A DNA stretch of 64,000 nt from Pseudomonas nitroreducens (GCF_014204515.1 NZ_JACHLI010000012.1:62001-126000), one strand, 5' to 3'. Counted from the first letter of the stretch, positions 19,536 to 27,853 are shown. Notes: generated by a model from the sequence alone, not told the origin. Numbers and translations are program-made.

Positions 19536-19623
19536 GGCGAAGCCCACCTTCAGCTGCGGAATCGGATGTCCTGCTGCAGCTTCAGTGTTGGAGAGCCTGG
19601 CGCGACGCGCCAGAAGAGGGCGA

Positions 19624-19845
19624 TCAGGAGTGCGGAGTGAGGGCGTCCTGGAGACCTTGCAGCGCGACGGGTACGGCCTGGTTGAAGCGTTCGAACAGTC
19701 CGCTGCGATCGACGTTGTCCACCGGGGCGCGGCGCGCAACGTCGAAGCCGGCAGTGAGGGCGGTGATCACCAGGATCACGATGGTGTAGAGCCCCAGGGC
19801 GGCGAGGGCGCCATTGCGGGCGTAGCGGTGGGCTTGGCGATTCAT
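19624..19845 (-). CDS. small single-pass membrane protein, unknown
   Basis: 73 aa from MNRQAHRYARNG. A short basic N terminus is followed by one membrane segment (ALAALGLYTIVILVITALTAGF) and a polar tail ending LQDALTPHS. No strong ribosome binding site; the open frame extends 60 codons upstream in low-complexity sequence that looks non-coding. Oriented like the CorA gene downstream, with 88 bases between. Family not recognised; it could be a small regulator or assembly factor, which cannot be decided here. Confidence 0.5.
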   Translation of the reverse strand: MNRQAHRYARNGALAALGLYTIVILVITALTAGFDVARRAPVDNVDRSGLFERFNQAVPVALQGLQDALTPHS

Positions 19846-20148
19846 GGTGGCGACTCGGGTCCGGGGAAGGGATGGCCCAGTTTCGCTTTGGTCATTTCGA
19901 TTGAATAACGATGCCGGTTGGTTCCGGGTATCAGGCAAATTGATGGGTGGCGGCGCTGCGACCAGGCGCACGGCAGGCAAAGACGCTGCGGTGTCGGATG
20001 ATTGCACGGCGATGGCAGTCTTCATGCTGGCTGGACCCCGGCTGGCCTGGCGGCGTCATCGATGTTGAAAGGCCCGGCATCGCGCCGGGCCTTCCGCTTC
20101 GGAGTCGACTGCATGACGTCACCTGCTGCAGGCGGCTGGTGGAGTGCT
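19846..20148. other. gap between two small minus-strand genes
   Basis: About 300 bases. Holds the terminator hairpin of the upstream small secreted protein gene (20068-20093). The rest may hold the promoter of the small membrane protein, but no convincing -10/-35 was found. Confidence 0.5.
20068..20093 (-). terminator. terminator after the small secreted protein
   Basis: Minus-strand stem GGCCCGGC/GCCGGGCC with a CTTTC tail, 56 bases after the stop of the gene at 20149-20343. Confidence 0.65.
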
Positions 20149-20343
20149 TCAACCCTGCTTGGCAGCGGCTTCGGCGTTCACCTGGCTGGCGGATTGCTCG
20201 GCCTGCTGGTGTTGCTGGATGGCGGTCTGGGTCATGTGGACCATGCGGTCCTGCATCAGCGGGGACTCTTCGGCGAAGCTGGCCTGGGCGGCGAAAGCGG
20301 TAGCGGCGGCGAGTACGCTGGCGGCGATGATGTTGAGTTTCAT
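20149..20343 (-). CDS. small secreted or periplasmic protein, unknown
   Basis: 64 aa. Signal peptide MKLNIIAASVLAAATAFAAQA, probable cleavage after AQA, then a 44-residue hydrophilic, Gln/Ala/Met-rich helix (MVHMTQTAIQQHQQAEQSAS) that ends AAAKQG. GGAGG stands 8 bases before ATG 20343; a GTG three codons upstream is not needed. Such short helical exported proteins are common in Pseudomonas and of unknown role. It has its own terminator, so it is probably monocistronic. Confidence 0.72.
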   Translation of the reverse strand: MKLNIIAASVLAAATAFAAQASFAEESPLMQDRMVHMTQTAIQQHQQAEQSASQVNAEAAAKQG

Positions 20344-20457
20344 GATGAACACCTCCGGTTGGGTTTCTCTGGGTTCATCTATAGGTTAATGCGTAATAAT
20401 TTTTGAAAAATAGCAAACAGGCTTAATCAGTATTGCTCTTTAGGTAATAGTCTAGGC

Positions 20458-20488
20458 ATGAAAAAGCCCGGCACCGGGCCGGGCTTCT
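20458..20488 (-). terminator. terminator after the crotonase gene
   Basis: Minus-strand stem GCCCGG.../...CCGGGC followed by TTTTT, 14 bases after the stop codon. Confidence 0.8.
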
Positions 20489-20501
20489 ATTGCGAGGTCG
20501 A

Positions 20502-21191
20502 TCAGACCAGGTGGTTGCGATCCAGCTCGATGGACCTGTCGAGGGTTTCCAGCAGCTGCTTGCGCACCTTCAGCTTGGTGTTGCGGTGGGCAGTCATGTT
20601 CAGCTTCTTCAGGTGCTGGGCAGCTTCCAGGGCGGCGGCCTGAAGTTGCTCGGCCGGTACCACCTTGTCGAGGAAACCGGCGTCCACGGCATCGCGCGGG
20701 TTGAACATCTCGGCATTCACCACCGAGCGGGTGAAGGCGGAGCGGCGCAGGCGGTCACGGGCCAGTTCGATACCGACGTGGTGCATGGTCATGCCGATGG
20801 CCACTTCATTCAGGCCGATCTGGAACGGGCCGTCGACGCCGATGCGGTAGTCCGCCGAGAGCAGGATGAAGGCGCCCTTGGCCACCGCGTGACCGGTGCA
20901 GGCGACGATGACCGGGAAGGGATGGGAGAGCATGCGGCGCGCCAGGGTCGAGCCGGCGGCCACCAGGTTCACCGCGTTCTCCGGGCCAGAGGTCATCACC
21001 TTGAGGTCGTAGCCGCCGGAAAGGATGCCCGGCTGGCCGGTGACGATGACGATGGCGCGATCCTTCTCCGCCTGGTCCAGGGCCTGGTTGAAGGCCTCGA
21101 TCACCGCCGGGGAGATGGCGTTCACCTTGCCGTTGTTGAGGGTCAGGGTGGCGATGCCGTCTTCGAATTGGTAGCTGATCAGCTCACTCAT
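20502..21191 (-). CDS. enoyl-CoA hydratase/isomerase family (crotonase) protein
   Basis: 229 aa. Crotonase fold: IATLTLNNGKVNAISPAVIEAF at the N terminus, the oxyanion-hole segment VTGQPGILSGGYDLKVM, and PVIVACTGHAVAKGAFILLSADYRIG. It is shorter than the roughly 260 aa true enoyl-CoA hydratase and lacks one of the two usual catalytic Glu positions (ALL-type region reads AKGAFILL), so the reaction may be isomerisation, hydrolysis or something else. Start MSELISYQF at 21191 is preferred over the longer frame. Matches in position the gene I recall as PA1748. Confidence 0.88.
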   Translation of the reverse strand: MSELISYQFEDGIATLTLNNGKVNAISPAVIEAFNQALDQAEKDRAIVIVTGQPGILSGGYDLKVMTSGPENAVNLVAAGSTLARRMLSHPFPVIVACTGHAVAKGAFILLSADYRIGVDGPFQIGLNEVAIGMTMHHVGIELARDRLRRSAFTRSVVNAEMFNPRDAVDAGFLDKVVPAEQLQAAALEAAQHLKKLNMTAHRNTKLKVRKQLLETLDRSIELDRNHLV

Positions 21192-21426
21192 GGCAGAGAG
21201 TCCTGGGTTGGGGCCTTGGGTTGGAAGTGGCCAGAACATACTGACGCAGGCCTGGGGCGTAAAGCGTTTTGACTGACTGGCTGGTCAGCCTCTGCTGACG
21301 AAAGTCAGGCAATTTCTGTGCGCTATGCACGCAATTTCAGATGCGCCTCGTGGAGCGGTGCCGGGCGTACTGTTAAGCTGCCAGCATCCCGCGCCTTGCC
21401 TCGCACAATCCAGGACGTGCATCCGA

Positions 21427-22701
21427 ATGTCGAAGATCCTCAAGTGGTCCCTGCTGGCCGTCGTTGCCGTCGCCCTGATCATCAAGGCCTCGCTCTGGCT
21501 TTCCGTGCGCAGCGTGGTGAACGACGCCATAGCCCGCGTGTCGCCGATCATGGAGATCAGCTATGGCGGCATCTCCTCGTCCTTCGACGGTCGGGTCGGC
21601 CTGCAGAACGTGGTCATCCGCGTGCCCATGGCCAATGACAGCCTGAAGGTCGCCCACGCCCAGCTGAAGTTCAACGGCCTGCGCGACCTGCTGAGCTTCA
21701 AGGAGAGCCTGGCCGAGGGCAAGCTGCCGGAGCAGATGGCGGTCGACCTGCAGGGCGTGGAGCTGCAGATCCACGGGCCGTTCATGCAGTCGCTGTATGC
21801 GCAGCCGGCGGAGAAGAGCGCCTTCACCGCCATGAGCGAAGTGGCCTGCGGCAATATGCGCAACATCGGCGTCGATGAATTGCTGCAGATGGGCTATCGC
21901 ACCCTGGAGTCCGATATCGAGTTCTCCTACCGTCGCCAGCCCGGCGCGCAGACGCTGACCTTCGACCTGCGCAGCGATACCCGCGACATGCTCGACCTGC
22001 ACACCAGCATGACCCTGATGAACATTTCCGACCGCCCGGGCGACATGCGCGTGAATCCGCCGCGGGTTTCCCGCGTCACCGTCGAGATGAACGACAACCA
22101 GTACCAGCGCCGGGTCAGCGAGTTCTGCCGCGGCAAGCTGGGCCTCGACCAGCAGGCCTATACCGCGCTGTCGCTGGAGCAGTTCGACAAGGCCTTGCGC
22201 CAGCAGCGCATCGCCCTGGACAAGCCGCTGCTGGAAGCCTATGGCCGCTACCTCGCCGATCCGCGCTCGCTGCGCATCGAGCTGGCGCCGACCGAGGGCA
22301 TGGCCTGGGACGGCCTGCAATTCTTCGAGCCGAAAGATGTGATCCAGATGCTGCATCCGGTCGTCATAGTGAACCAGCAGCCGGTTTCCGAGTTGGGGTT
22401 CGCCTGGGTCGATCCGTTGAAGAAAAAAATCGCGCCTGAAAGCGATCTTCAACTGGTTTCGGCCCAAGAAACGGTTGAGTCGCAGGCCAGAACGCAGCAA
22501 TATGAGTTCGTTAGCGTTGAAAGCCTTGCCCAGTACACCGGCAAGCGCCTGCAGTTCATCACGTTCGATGGTGCCTATTACCAGGGTGTGCTGCACAAGG
22601 TGGAGAACGGCCGAGCCTATATCACCGTCCTGATGGGGACTGGCTCGGCGCAGATGTTCCTCCGCCTGAACAAGATCAATCAGGTGCGGGTCATGTTGTG
22701 A
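21427..22701 (+). CDS. membrane-anchored protein with beta-rich periplasmic region and Sm-like C-terminal domain
   Basis: 424 aa. N-terminal membrane anchor (LKWSLLAVVAVALIIKASLWL), then about 320 residues of a beta-rich region resembling AsmA/DUF945-type lipid-transfer-like folds (MEISYGGISSSFDGRVGL, LKVAHAQLKFNGLRDLL). A less GC-rich linker (bases about 22400-22520) leads to a small compact C-terminal module, YTGKRLQFITFDGAYYQGVL to RLNKINQVRVML. The module looks like an Sm/SH3-type barrel: G-x-R, then D-G-x-x-Y-x-G, then hydrophobic strands. Start ATG 21427 gives the natural membrane anchor. Function unknown; the GNAT gene follows after 22 bases. Confidence 0.75.
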   Translation: MSKILKWSLLAVVAVALIIKASLWLSVRSVVNDAIARVSPIMEISYGGISSSFDGRVGLQNVVIRVPMANDSLKVAHAQLKFNGLRDLLSFKESLAEGKLPEQMAVDLQGVELQIHGPFMQSLYAQPAEKSAFTAMSEVACGNMRNIGVDELLQMGYRTLESDIEFSYRRQPGAQTLTFDLRSDTRDMLDLHTSMTLMNISDRPGDMRVNPPRVSRVTVEMNDNQYQRRVSEFCRGKLGLDQQAYTALSLEQFDKALRQQRIALDKPLLEAYGRYLADPRSLRIELAPTEGMAWDGLQFFEPKDVIQMLHPVVIVNQQPVSELGFAWVDPLKKKIAPESDLQLVSAQETVESQARTQQYEFVSVESLAQYTGKRLQFITFDGAYYQGVLHKVENGRAYITVLMGTGSAQMFLRLNKINQVRVML

Positions 22702-22723
22702 GGCCCCCGGAAGGAGAGAGCAA

Positions 22724-23008
22724 GTGAGTGAGTCGTTGTCCATCCAGCATGATGAAACCAGCCACCAGTTCGTAACGACTGTTGACGGTCATCGCGCCTA
22801 TCTGGCCTACATGGATCTGGGCAAGCAGACGCTCGATATCTACCGCACCTTCGTTCCGGACAGCCTGCGCGGCCGCGGCATCGCCGCCGCCCTCACCGAA
22901 CACGCGCTGCAGTACGCCGAGCGCAAGGGCTACAGCGTCATCCCGTCGTGCTCCTACGTCGAGCGCTACCTGGAGCGCCGTCAGCGTCATACCGATACTG
23001 CGCTCTGA
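22724..23008 (+). CDS. small GNAT-type N-acetyltransferase
   Basis: 94 aa, GTG start. Belongs to the short YjdJ/Gtf-like N-acetyltransferase group: QHDETSHQFVTTVDG, YMDLGKQTLDIYRTFVPDSL, then the acetyl-CoA pyrophosphate loop RGRGIAAALTEHAL and the typical end GYSVIPSCSYVERYLER. Substrate unknown. GGAGAGAGCAA lies just before the start. Follows the membrane protein by 22 bases, probably in one operon, and is closed by a strong terminator. Confidence 0.9.
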   Translation: MSESLSIQHDETSHQFVTTVDGHRAYLAYMDLGKQTLDIYRTFVPDSLRGRGIAAALTEHALQYAERKGYSVIPSCSYVERYLERRQRHTDTAL

Positions 23009-23024
23009 CTTCTGGCGCAGAATC

Positions 23025-23055
23025 AAAAAAGCCCGGCCAATGCCGGGCTTTTTTG
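23025..23055. terminator. bidirectional terminator after the GNAT gene
   Basis: AAAAAAGCCCGGC...GCCGGGCTTTTTT, perfect stem with T6 and A6 flanks. Confidence 0.9.
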
Positions 23056-23120
23056 TGCCTGATGAAACTCCATCAATGACAGTAGCGGCCGCCTACGAAG
23101 AGCCGAAGAAAAACCAAAGA

Positions 23121-23147
23121 AAAAGCCGGGCATCAGCCCGGCTTTTT
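23121..23147. terminator. bidirectional terminator after DAHP synthase gene
   Basis: AAAAGCCGGGC/GCCCGGCTTTTT stem; works for the minus-strand gene ending at 23165 and for any readthrough from the left. Confidence 0.9.
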
Positions 23148-23164
23148 CATTCGTGCCTGGAGCC

Positions 23165-24241
23165 TCAGCCGCGCTGACGCTTGGGCAGGACTTCCTTGAG
23201 CTTGCTGTGCATGCTGCGCACGGCCTTCTCGGTGGTGTCCCAGTCGATGCAGGCGTCGGTGATCGATACGCCGTACTGCAGCTGGCACAGGTCCTTCGGG
23301 ATCGGCTGTGCGCCCCAGCCCAGGTGGCTTTCGACCATCAGGCCGACGATGGAGTTGTTGCCCTCGGCGATCTGGTTGGCGACGTTGTCCATCACCAGCG
23401 GCTGCAGGGCCGGGTCCTTGTTGGAGTTGGCGTGGCTGCAGTCGACCATCACGTTGAGCGGGATCTTCGCCTTGGTCAGTTCCTGTTCGCACAGGGCGAC
23501 GCTGACCGAGTCATAGTTCGGCTTGCCGTTGCCGCCGCGCAGTACCACGTGGCCGTAGCGGTTGCCCTTGGTGGTGACGATGGACACGCCGCCCTGCTGG
23601 TTGATGCCGAGGAAACGGTGCGGGCTGGAAACCGACTGCAGGGCGTTGATCGCCACGGTCAGGCTGCCGTCGGTGCCGTTCTTGAAGCCGACCGCCGAGG
23701 ACAGGCCGGAGGCCATCTCGCGGTGGGTCTGGGATTCGGTGGTGCGCGCGCCGATGGCCGACCAGCTGATCAGGTCCTGCAGGTACTGCGGGGAGATCGG
23801 GTCGAGCGCTTCGGTGGCGGTGGGCAGGCCCATCTCGGCGAGGTCGCGCAGCAGTTGGCGGCCGATGTGCAGGCCGTCCTGGATCTTGAAGGAGTCGTCC
23901 AGGTACGGGTCGTTGATCAGGCCCTTCCAGCCGACGGTGGTGCGCGGCTTCTCGAAGTACACGCGCATCACCAGGAACAGGGTGTCGGAGACTTCCGCGG
24001 CGAGCACCTTCAGGCGCTCGGCGTATTCGTGGGCGGCCTTGATGTCGTGGATCGAGCAGGGGCCGATCACCACGAACAGGCGGTGGTCCTTGCCGTCGAG
24101 GATGTCGCGGACGACCTGCCGGCCGTGGGCGACGGTGCGCAGGGCGGCGTCGGTGAGGGGGATTTCGCGCTTGAGCTGCTCCGGCGTGATCAGGGTCTCG
24201 TTGGAGGCAACGTTAAGGTCGTCGATCTGCAAATCAGCCAT
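23165..24241 (-). CDS. 3-deoxy-7-phosphoheptulonate synthase, class I (DAHP synthase)
   Basis: 358 aa. First enzyme of the shikimate pathway: condenses phosphoenolpyruvate and erythrose 4-phosphate. Class I signatures are FVVIGPCSIHD, RVYFEKPRTTVGWKGLIND, GARTTESQTHRE, VMVDCSHANS and a C terminus with GVSITDACIDW. Which aromatic amino acid inhibits it cannot be told from sequence by eye. ATG 24241 gives MADLQID; a TTG four codons upstream is less likely. Corresponds in position to PA1750 as I recall. aroF, aroG and aroH are alternative symbols, so none is given. Confidence 0.95.
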   Translation of the reverse strand: MADLQIDDLNVASNETLITPEQLKREIPLTDAALRTVAHGRQVVRDILDGKDHRLFVVIGPCSIHDIKAAHEYAERLKVLAAEVSDTLFLVMRVYFEKPRTTVGWKGLINDPYLDDSFKIQDGLHIGRQLLRDLAEMGLPTATEALDPISPQYLQDLISWSAIGARTTESQTHREMASGLSSAVGFKNGTDGSLTVAINALQSVSSPHRFLGINQQGGVSIVTTKGNRYGHVVLRGGNGKPNYDSVSVALCEQELTKAKIPLNVMVDCSHANSNKDPALQPLVMDNVANQIAEGNNSIVGLMVESHLGWGAQPIPKDLCQLQYGVSITDACIDWDTTEKAVRSMHSKLKEVLPKRQRG

Positions 24242-24374
24242 CGTGGTACTCAATCAGGTCACGGGTGCCGGCCGCCAGAAATCCCCGTGCGATGGGGCGC
24301 AGGCAAAAGGTGTCGCTAAGGGGAACCCGAACCTTAACCGTTCAGGCAGCGCCTCGACAATGGCTCAATGCAGG

Positions 24375-24400
24375 AAAATGCCCGCAGCACGGGCATTTGC
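24375..24400 (-). terminator. terminator after the PilZ gene
   Basis: Minus-strand stem ATGCCCG/CGGGCAT followed by TTTCC, within 25 bases of the PilZ stop. Short T-tract, so efficiency is uncertain. Confidence 0.55.
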
Positions 24401-24422
24401 GCGACTTTCTGCGCGGCGCCGT

Positions 24423-24842
24423 TCAGACCGCGCAAAACATCGGGAAGTCCGCGGCGTTCTGCGCGATCCACTCCAGCGCCAGCTGCTCGAACGGCAGGCT
24501 GGTGCCGCTGGCCTGTTCCTGTTGGCGCCGGTACTGCTCGATCTGGCAGACCTGCTCGACCATCCGCGCGCGGAACAGCGTGTCTTCATCGATGAAGGCG
24601 ATACCCACCCGGTAATCGCTGGCCAGCTTGCGGCTCCAGGCGATGATGCCGGGGTAGCGGGCGGAATCGCCCAGCAGGGGAATGCGCAATTCGATGGACG
24701 TACCACGGCGAAAGCCTCGCGGCGAATTGCACGCGACGCCGCCCAGGCTGATATTGTGCAACCGCTGGCGCGGCAGGAAGGTCTGTTTGCGAATGACCAG
24801 CTCTACCGGAAAATCGCACGGGTGACGCAGGAACTGACGCAT
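24423..24842 (-). CDS. PilZ-domain c-di-GMP receptor
   Basis: 139 aa. Carries both c-di-GMP contacts of PilZ domains: RQFLR (RxxxR) at residues 2-6 and NISLGG (D/NxSxxG) about residue 31, followed by SIELRIPLLG and a C-terminal helical extension (QYRRQQEQASGTSLPFEQLALEW). Likely a soluble c-di-GMP effector; the partner process is not apparent. Start ATG 24842 has CGGAG upstream; that ribosome binding site lies inside the divergent thioredoxin-like gene. The two start codons share the sequence CATG. Confidence 0.88.
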   Translation of the reverse strand: MRQFLRHPCDFPVELVIRKQTFLPRQRLHNISLGGVACNSPRGFRRGTSIELRIPLLGDSARYPGIIAWSRKLASDYRVGIAFIDEDTLFRARMVEQVCQIEQYRRQQEQASGTSLPFEQLALEWIAQNAADFPMFCAV

Positions 24843-25227
24843 GACGGAGCGCTCCGACTGCAATCTTTATAGTGATGGCACCTTGAGTATAGTGCCGGCG
24901 CTGGAGCTGACCGACCTGGACGCCGACCGCCGGCTGCTGGAGTTGCCGGGCACCTCGTTGCTGGTGTTCACCGGCGAAGGCTGTTCCACCTGCCGCTGGG
25001 CGCGGCAGGTGCTGGGCGGTTTCGGCCTGCCCGTCGACCGCCTGTGCTGGATCGATGCCGGGCACAGCGGCGGCCTGGTCGAACGCTACGAGGTGTTTCA
25101 CCTGCCTTCGCTATTCGTGGTGCGGGATGGCCGTTTCCTCGGCCCTGTCCACGCGCCGCTACGCCCCGAACCCCTGACCCAAGCCCTGCGCGAAGCCCTG
25201 TCGCGCCCTGCTGAGGAATTGCCTTGA
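24841..25227 (+). CDS. thioredoxin-like fold protein
   Basis: 128 aa. Residues about 34-118 follow the thioredoxin pattern: LELPGTSLLVFTGEGCSTCRWAR with the redox-type motif CSTC, WIDAGHSGGLVERYEVFHLPSLFVVRDG with the cis-proline (LPS), and DGRFLGPVH. AGGAA is 8 bases upstream of the ATG. The gene ends in TTGA shared with the start of the next gene, so the two are coupled. Its start overlaps that of the divergent PilZ gene. Electron partner unknown. Confidence 0.85.
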   Translation: MTERSDCNLYSDGTLSIVPALELTDLDADRRLLELPGTSLLVFTGEGCSTCRWARQVLGGFGLPVDRLCWIDAGHSGGLVERYEVFHLPSLFVVRDGRFLGPVHAPLRPEPLTQALREALSRPAEELP

Positions 25228-26174
25228 ACACTCTGCGAATCGGCATCATCGGAACCGGCGCCATCGGCGGCTTCTATGGCCTGATGCTGGCCCGCGCGGG
25301 CCATGACGTGCATTTCCTGCTGCGCAGCGAGTATCCCGCGGTCGCGCGGAACAGCTTGCGCCTGAACAGCCAGGTGCACGGCGCGTTGAGCCTGGCGCCG
25401 GTGAACGCCTACGACGATGTGGCGAAGATGCCGCCCTGCGACTGGTTGTTGGTGGGCGCCAAGACCACCAGCAACGCCGACCTTGCGCCGCTGATCATTC
25501 AGGCCGCTGCGCAGGGCGCCAAGGTCCTGTTGCTGCAGAACGGCCTCGCCGTGGAAGACGAACTGCGCGCGCTACTGCCCGAACATATTCACCTGCTGGG
25601 CGGGCTGTGCTTTATCTGTGTGCACCGTGCCGAGCCGGGGGTGATCGAGCACCAGGCCTTCGGCGGGGTGAACATCGGCTACCACTCGGGGCCGGCGCAG
25701 GAAGGCGAAGCGCGCCAGGCCATCGTGGAGGAGGGCGCCGCGCTGTTCCGCAGCGCCGGCCTGGACTCCAACGCCATGCCCAACCTGGAGCAGGCGCGCT
25801 GGCAGAAGCTGGTCTGGAACATCCCCTACAACGGCCTCTCCGTGCTGCTCGACAGCGGCACCCGGGCAATCATGGACAACCCCGACAGCCGCGCGCTGGT
25901 GGCCGAGCTGATGGAGGAAGTCATCGCCGGCGCCGCCGCCTGTGGCCACTCGCTGCCGCCGGGCATCGTCGGCGCCATGCTCAGCTCCACCGACGCCATG
26001 CCGGACTACCTGCCCAGCATGTACCATGATTTCGCCCAGCGCCGGCCGCTGGAGCTGGGCGCGATCTACGCCGCGCCGCTGGAAGCCGCGCGCCAGGCCG
26101 GGCGCGAGCTGCCGAAGATCGCGGCGCTGTACCGCGCGCTGCGTTTCATCGACGCACGCAACCAGTCGCGCTGA
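25224..26174 (+). CDS. 2-dehydropantoate 2-reductase family protein
   Basis: 316 aa, TTG start at 25224 preceded by GAGGA; the start overlaps the previous stop as TTGA. Rossmann motif GIIGTGAIGGFYGL at the N terminus; the conserved lysine and asparagine of the ketopantoate reductase active site fit WQKLVWNIPYNGLSVLL. The reaction is NADPH reduction of ketopantoate in pantothenate synthesis. PanE-like paralogues often have other substrates, so the symbol is left open. Together with the thioredoxin-like gene and the following 5'-nucleotidase it forms a tight plus-strand set. Confidence 0.88.
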   Translation: MNTLRIGIIGTGAIGGFYGLMLARAGHDVHFLLRSEYPAVARNSLRLNSQVHGALSLAPVNAYDDVAKMPPCDWLLVGAKTTSNADLAPLIIQAAAQGAKVLLLQNGLAVEDELRALLPEHIHLLGGLCFICVHRAEPGVIEHQAFGGVNIGYHSGPAQEGEARQAIVEEGAALFRSAGLDSNAMPNLEQARWQKLVWNIPYNGLSVLLDSGTRAIMDNPDSRALVAELMEEVIAGAAACGHSLPPGIVGAMLSSTDAMPDYLPSMYHDFAQRRPLELGAIYAAPLEAARQAGRELPKIAALYRALRFIDARNQSR

Positions 26175-26193
26175 CGGACACCTGGGGGGAAGC

Positions 26194-27105
26194 ATGGCAA
26201 AAGGGCTGGGCGACAAGCTGGTGGTGGCGATCTCCTCGCGGGCGTTGTTCGACCTGCGCGAAAGCCATCAGGTCTATGAAAGCGAAGGCGTCGAAGCCTA
26301 TCGCCAATACCAGATCGCCCGCGAGGACCAGGTCCTGCCGCCGGGCGACGCCTTCGCCCTGGTGCAGAAGCTGCTGGCCCTCAATGGCGGCACCGACAGC
26401 GCGCCGGTCGAAGTCATCCTGGTCTCGCGCAACAGCGCCGATACCGGACTGCGCGTGTTCAACTCGATCCAGCATTACGGCCTGGGCATCTCCCGCGCCG
26501 CCTTCGTCGGCGGTCGCAGCCCTTATCCCTACCTCAAGGCGTTCAACTGCCACCTGTTCCTCTCCACCCACATCGAGGACGTGCGCAACGCGCTGGATGC
26601 CGGCTTCGCCGCGGCGACCATCCTCTCCGGCGGCACCCGCCGCGAGGCCAACGGCGAGCTGCGTTTCGCCTTCGACGGCGATGCGGTGTTGTTCTCCGAT
26701 GATTCCGAGCGCGTCTACCAGCAGGGTGGGCTGGAAGCCTTCCAGACCCACGAGCGCGAATCCGCCCGCGAGCCGCTGGGCGGCGGGCCGTTCAAGCCCT
26801 TCCTGGCGGCGCTCAACCGGGTCCAGCAGGCCTTCCCCCAGGAGTCCTGCCCGATCCGCACCGCACTGGTCACCGCGCGCTCGGCGCCGGCCCACGAGCG
26901 GGTGATCCGTACCCTGCGCGAGTGGGATATCCGCCTGGACGAGTCGCTGTTCCTCGGCGGCCTGGACAAGGCCGCGTTCCTCGAAGCCTTCGCCGCCGAC
27001 GTGTTCTTCGACGACCAGCCACTGCATTGCGAGAAGGCGCGGGACGTGGTGGCGACCGGCCATGTTCCCCATGGCGTGAGCAACGAGAAGAAGGTCCCCG
27101 GATAG
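26194..27105 (+). CDS. 5'-nucleotidase, cytosolic type (PF06189-like)
   Basis: 303 aa from MAKGLGDKLVVAISSRALFDL. Characteristic stretches are FDLRESHQVYESEGVEAYRQYQ, VEVILVSRNSADTGLRVFNSI, FLSTHIEDVRNALDAG and DEAFFD-type end (FFDDQPLHCEKARDVVATGHVPHGVSNEKK). This family dephosphorylates nucleoside monophosphates and is HAD-like. GGGGGAAGC precedes ATG 26194; the longer open frame starting at 25942 overlaps panE and is rejected. Gap of 19 bases to panE. Confidence 0.9.
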   Translation: MAKGLGDKLVVAISSRALFDLRESHQVYESEGVEAYRQYQIAREDQVLPPGDAFALVQKLLALNGGTDSAPVEVILVSRNSADTGLRVFNSIQHYGLGISRAAFVGGRSPYPYLKAFNCHLFLSTHIEDVRNALDAGFAAATILSGGTRREANGELRFAFDGDAVLFSDDSERVYQQGGLEAFQTHERESAREPLGGGPFKPFLAALNRVQQAFPQESCPIRTALVTARSAPAHERVIRTLREWDIRLDESLFLGGLDKAAFLEAFAADVFFDDQPLHCEKARDVVATGHVPHGVSNEKKVPG

Positions 27106-27201
27106 CCGTCCGGCCGCGACATCCGGCCTTCTCGGAGCGATTCCTATTCTCCTGCTACGCTGCTGGATAGGCCCCGCCGCGCAGGCAGTCGAGGAGGCCG
27201 C

Positions 27202-27687
27202 ATGATCCGATCGATCCTTTACGCCACCGACCTTGGCCTCTACGCCCCCTACGTCCTTCAACACGCACTGTCCCTGGCCCGCGCGTACAACGCCGAGCTG
27301 TACGTGGTGCATGCAGTCGAACCGCTGGGCCTGTTCGCCGATTCGGTGCTGCAGACCTACCTGGACGAGAACACCCTCAAGGAGATGCGCAGCAATGGCC
27401 TGACCAACGTCATGAGCAGCATCGAGCAGCGGGTGATGGAAGGCTTTCGCGACGAGCTGGGGGAAACGCGCCAGGATGCCGAACTGATCCGCTCGGTGCG
27501 CGTGGTACAGGGCGACCCGCCGCTGGTGATCCTGGAGGAGGCGCGGCGCCTGGCGGTGGATATCATCGTGGTCGGCAGCCACAGCCATGGGGAGGGGCTG
27601 AACACGCCACTGGGGCGCACCTCGGGGCGCCTGGTGCAATTGGCGGAGGTCCCGGTCTACCTGGTGCCGATGCTGCAGCACCGTTGA
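27202..27687 (+). CDS. universal stress protein (UspA family)
   Basis: 161 aa. Starts MIRSILYATDLGLYAPYVLQHAL, the usual UspA beginning with Asp for ATP contact, and has the ATP-binding C-terminal pattern IIVVGSHSHGEGLNTPLGRTSG followed by VPVYLVP. The G-x2-G-x9-G pattern is present in modified form (GSHSHGEGL...GRTSG), so nucleotide binding is likely. Monocistronic in appearance, between the 5'-nucleotidase and cysB. Position fits PA1753 from memory. Confidence 0.9.
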   Translation: MIRSILYATDLGLYAPYVLQHALSLARAYNAELYVVHAVEPLGLFADSVLQTYLDENTLKEMRSNGLTNVMSSIEQRVMEGFRDELGETRQDAELIRSVRVVQGDPPLVILEEARRLAVDIIVVGSHSHGEGLNTPLGRTSGRLVQLAEVPVYLVPMLQHR

Positions 27688-27784
27688 AGGCTTCATGACA
27701 ATCAGGCAGGCAAGCCCGGAATTTCCGTAAGGCTTTAGACGAATGGCAAGCAGGTCAAAAAAAAACGTCTAGTTTTATTCCTTA

Positions 27785-27800
27785 AACCATTAATATGGTT
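27785..27800. promoter_or_regulatory. AT-rich inverted repeat upstream of cysB
   Basis: AACCAT-TAAT-ATGGTT, perfect six-base arms, in the most AT-rich piece of the gap before cysB, close to a TATAAA-like element. Could be a CysB or other LysR-type site, or part of the promoter. Confidence 0.4.
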
Positions 27801-27853
27801 ATAAAACCAAAGCCCCTGATCGCGGGTCGCGACATTCTTTCCGAGGAAATTCC

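Noticed and set aside
19535..19739. Longer CorA start upstream of MGRVIAS
   Set aside because: It would overlap the separate small gene region and adds a low-complexity Arg/Ser/Thr-rich stretch absent from CorA proteins.
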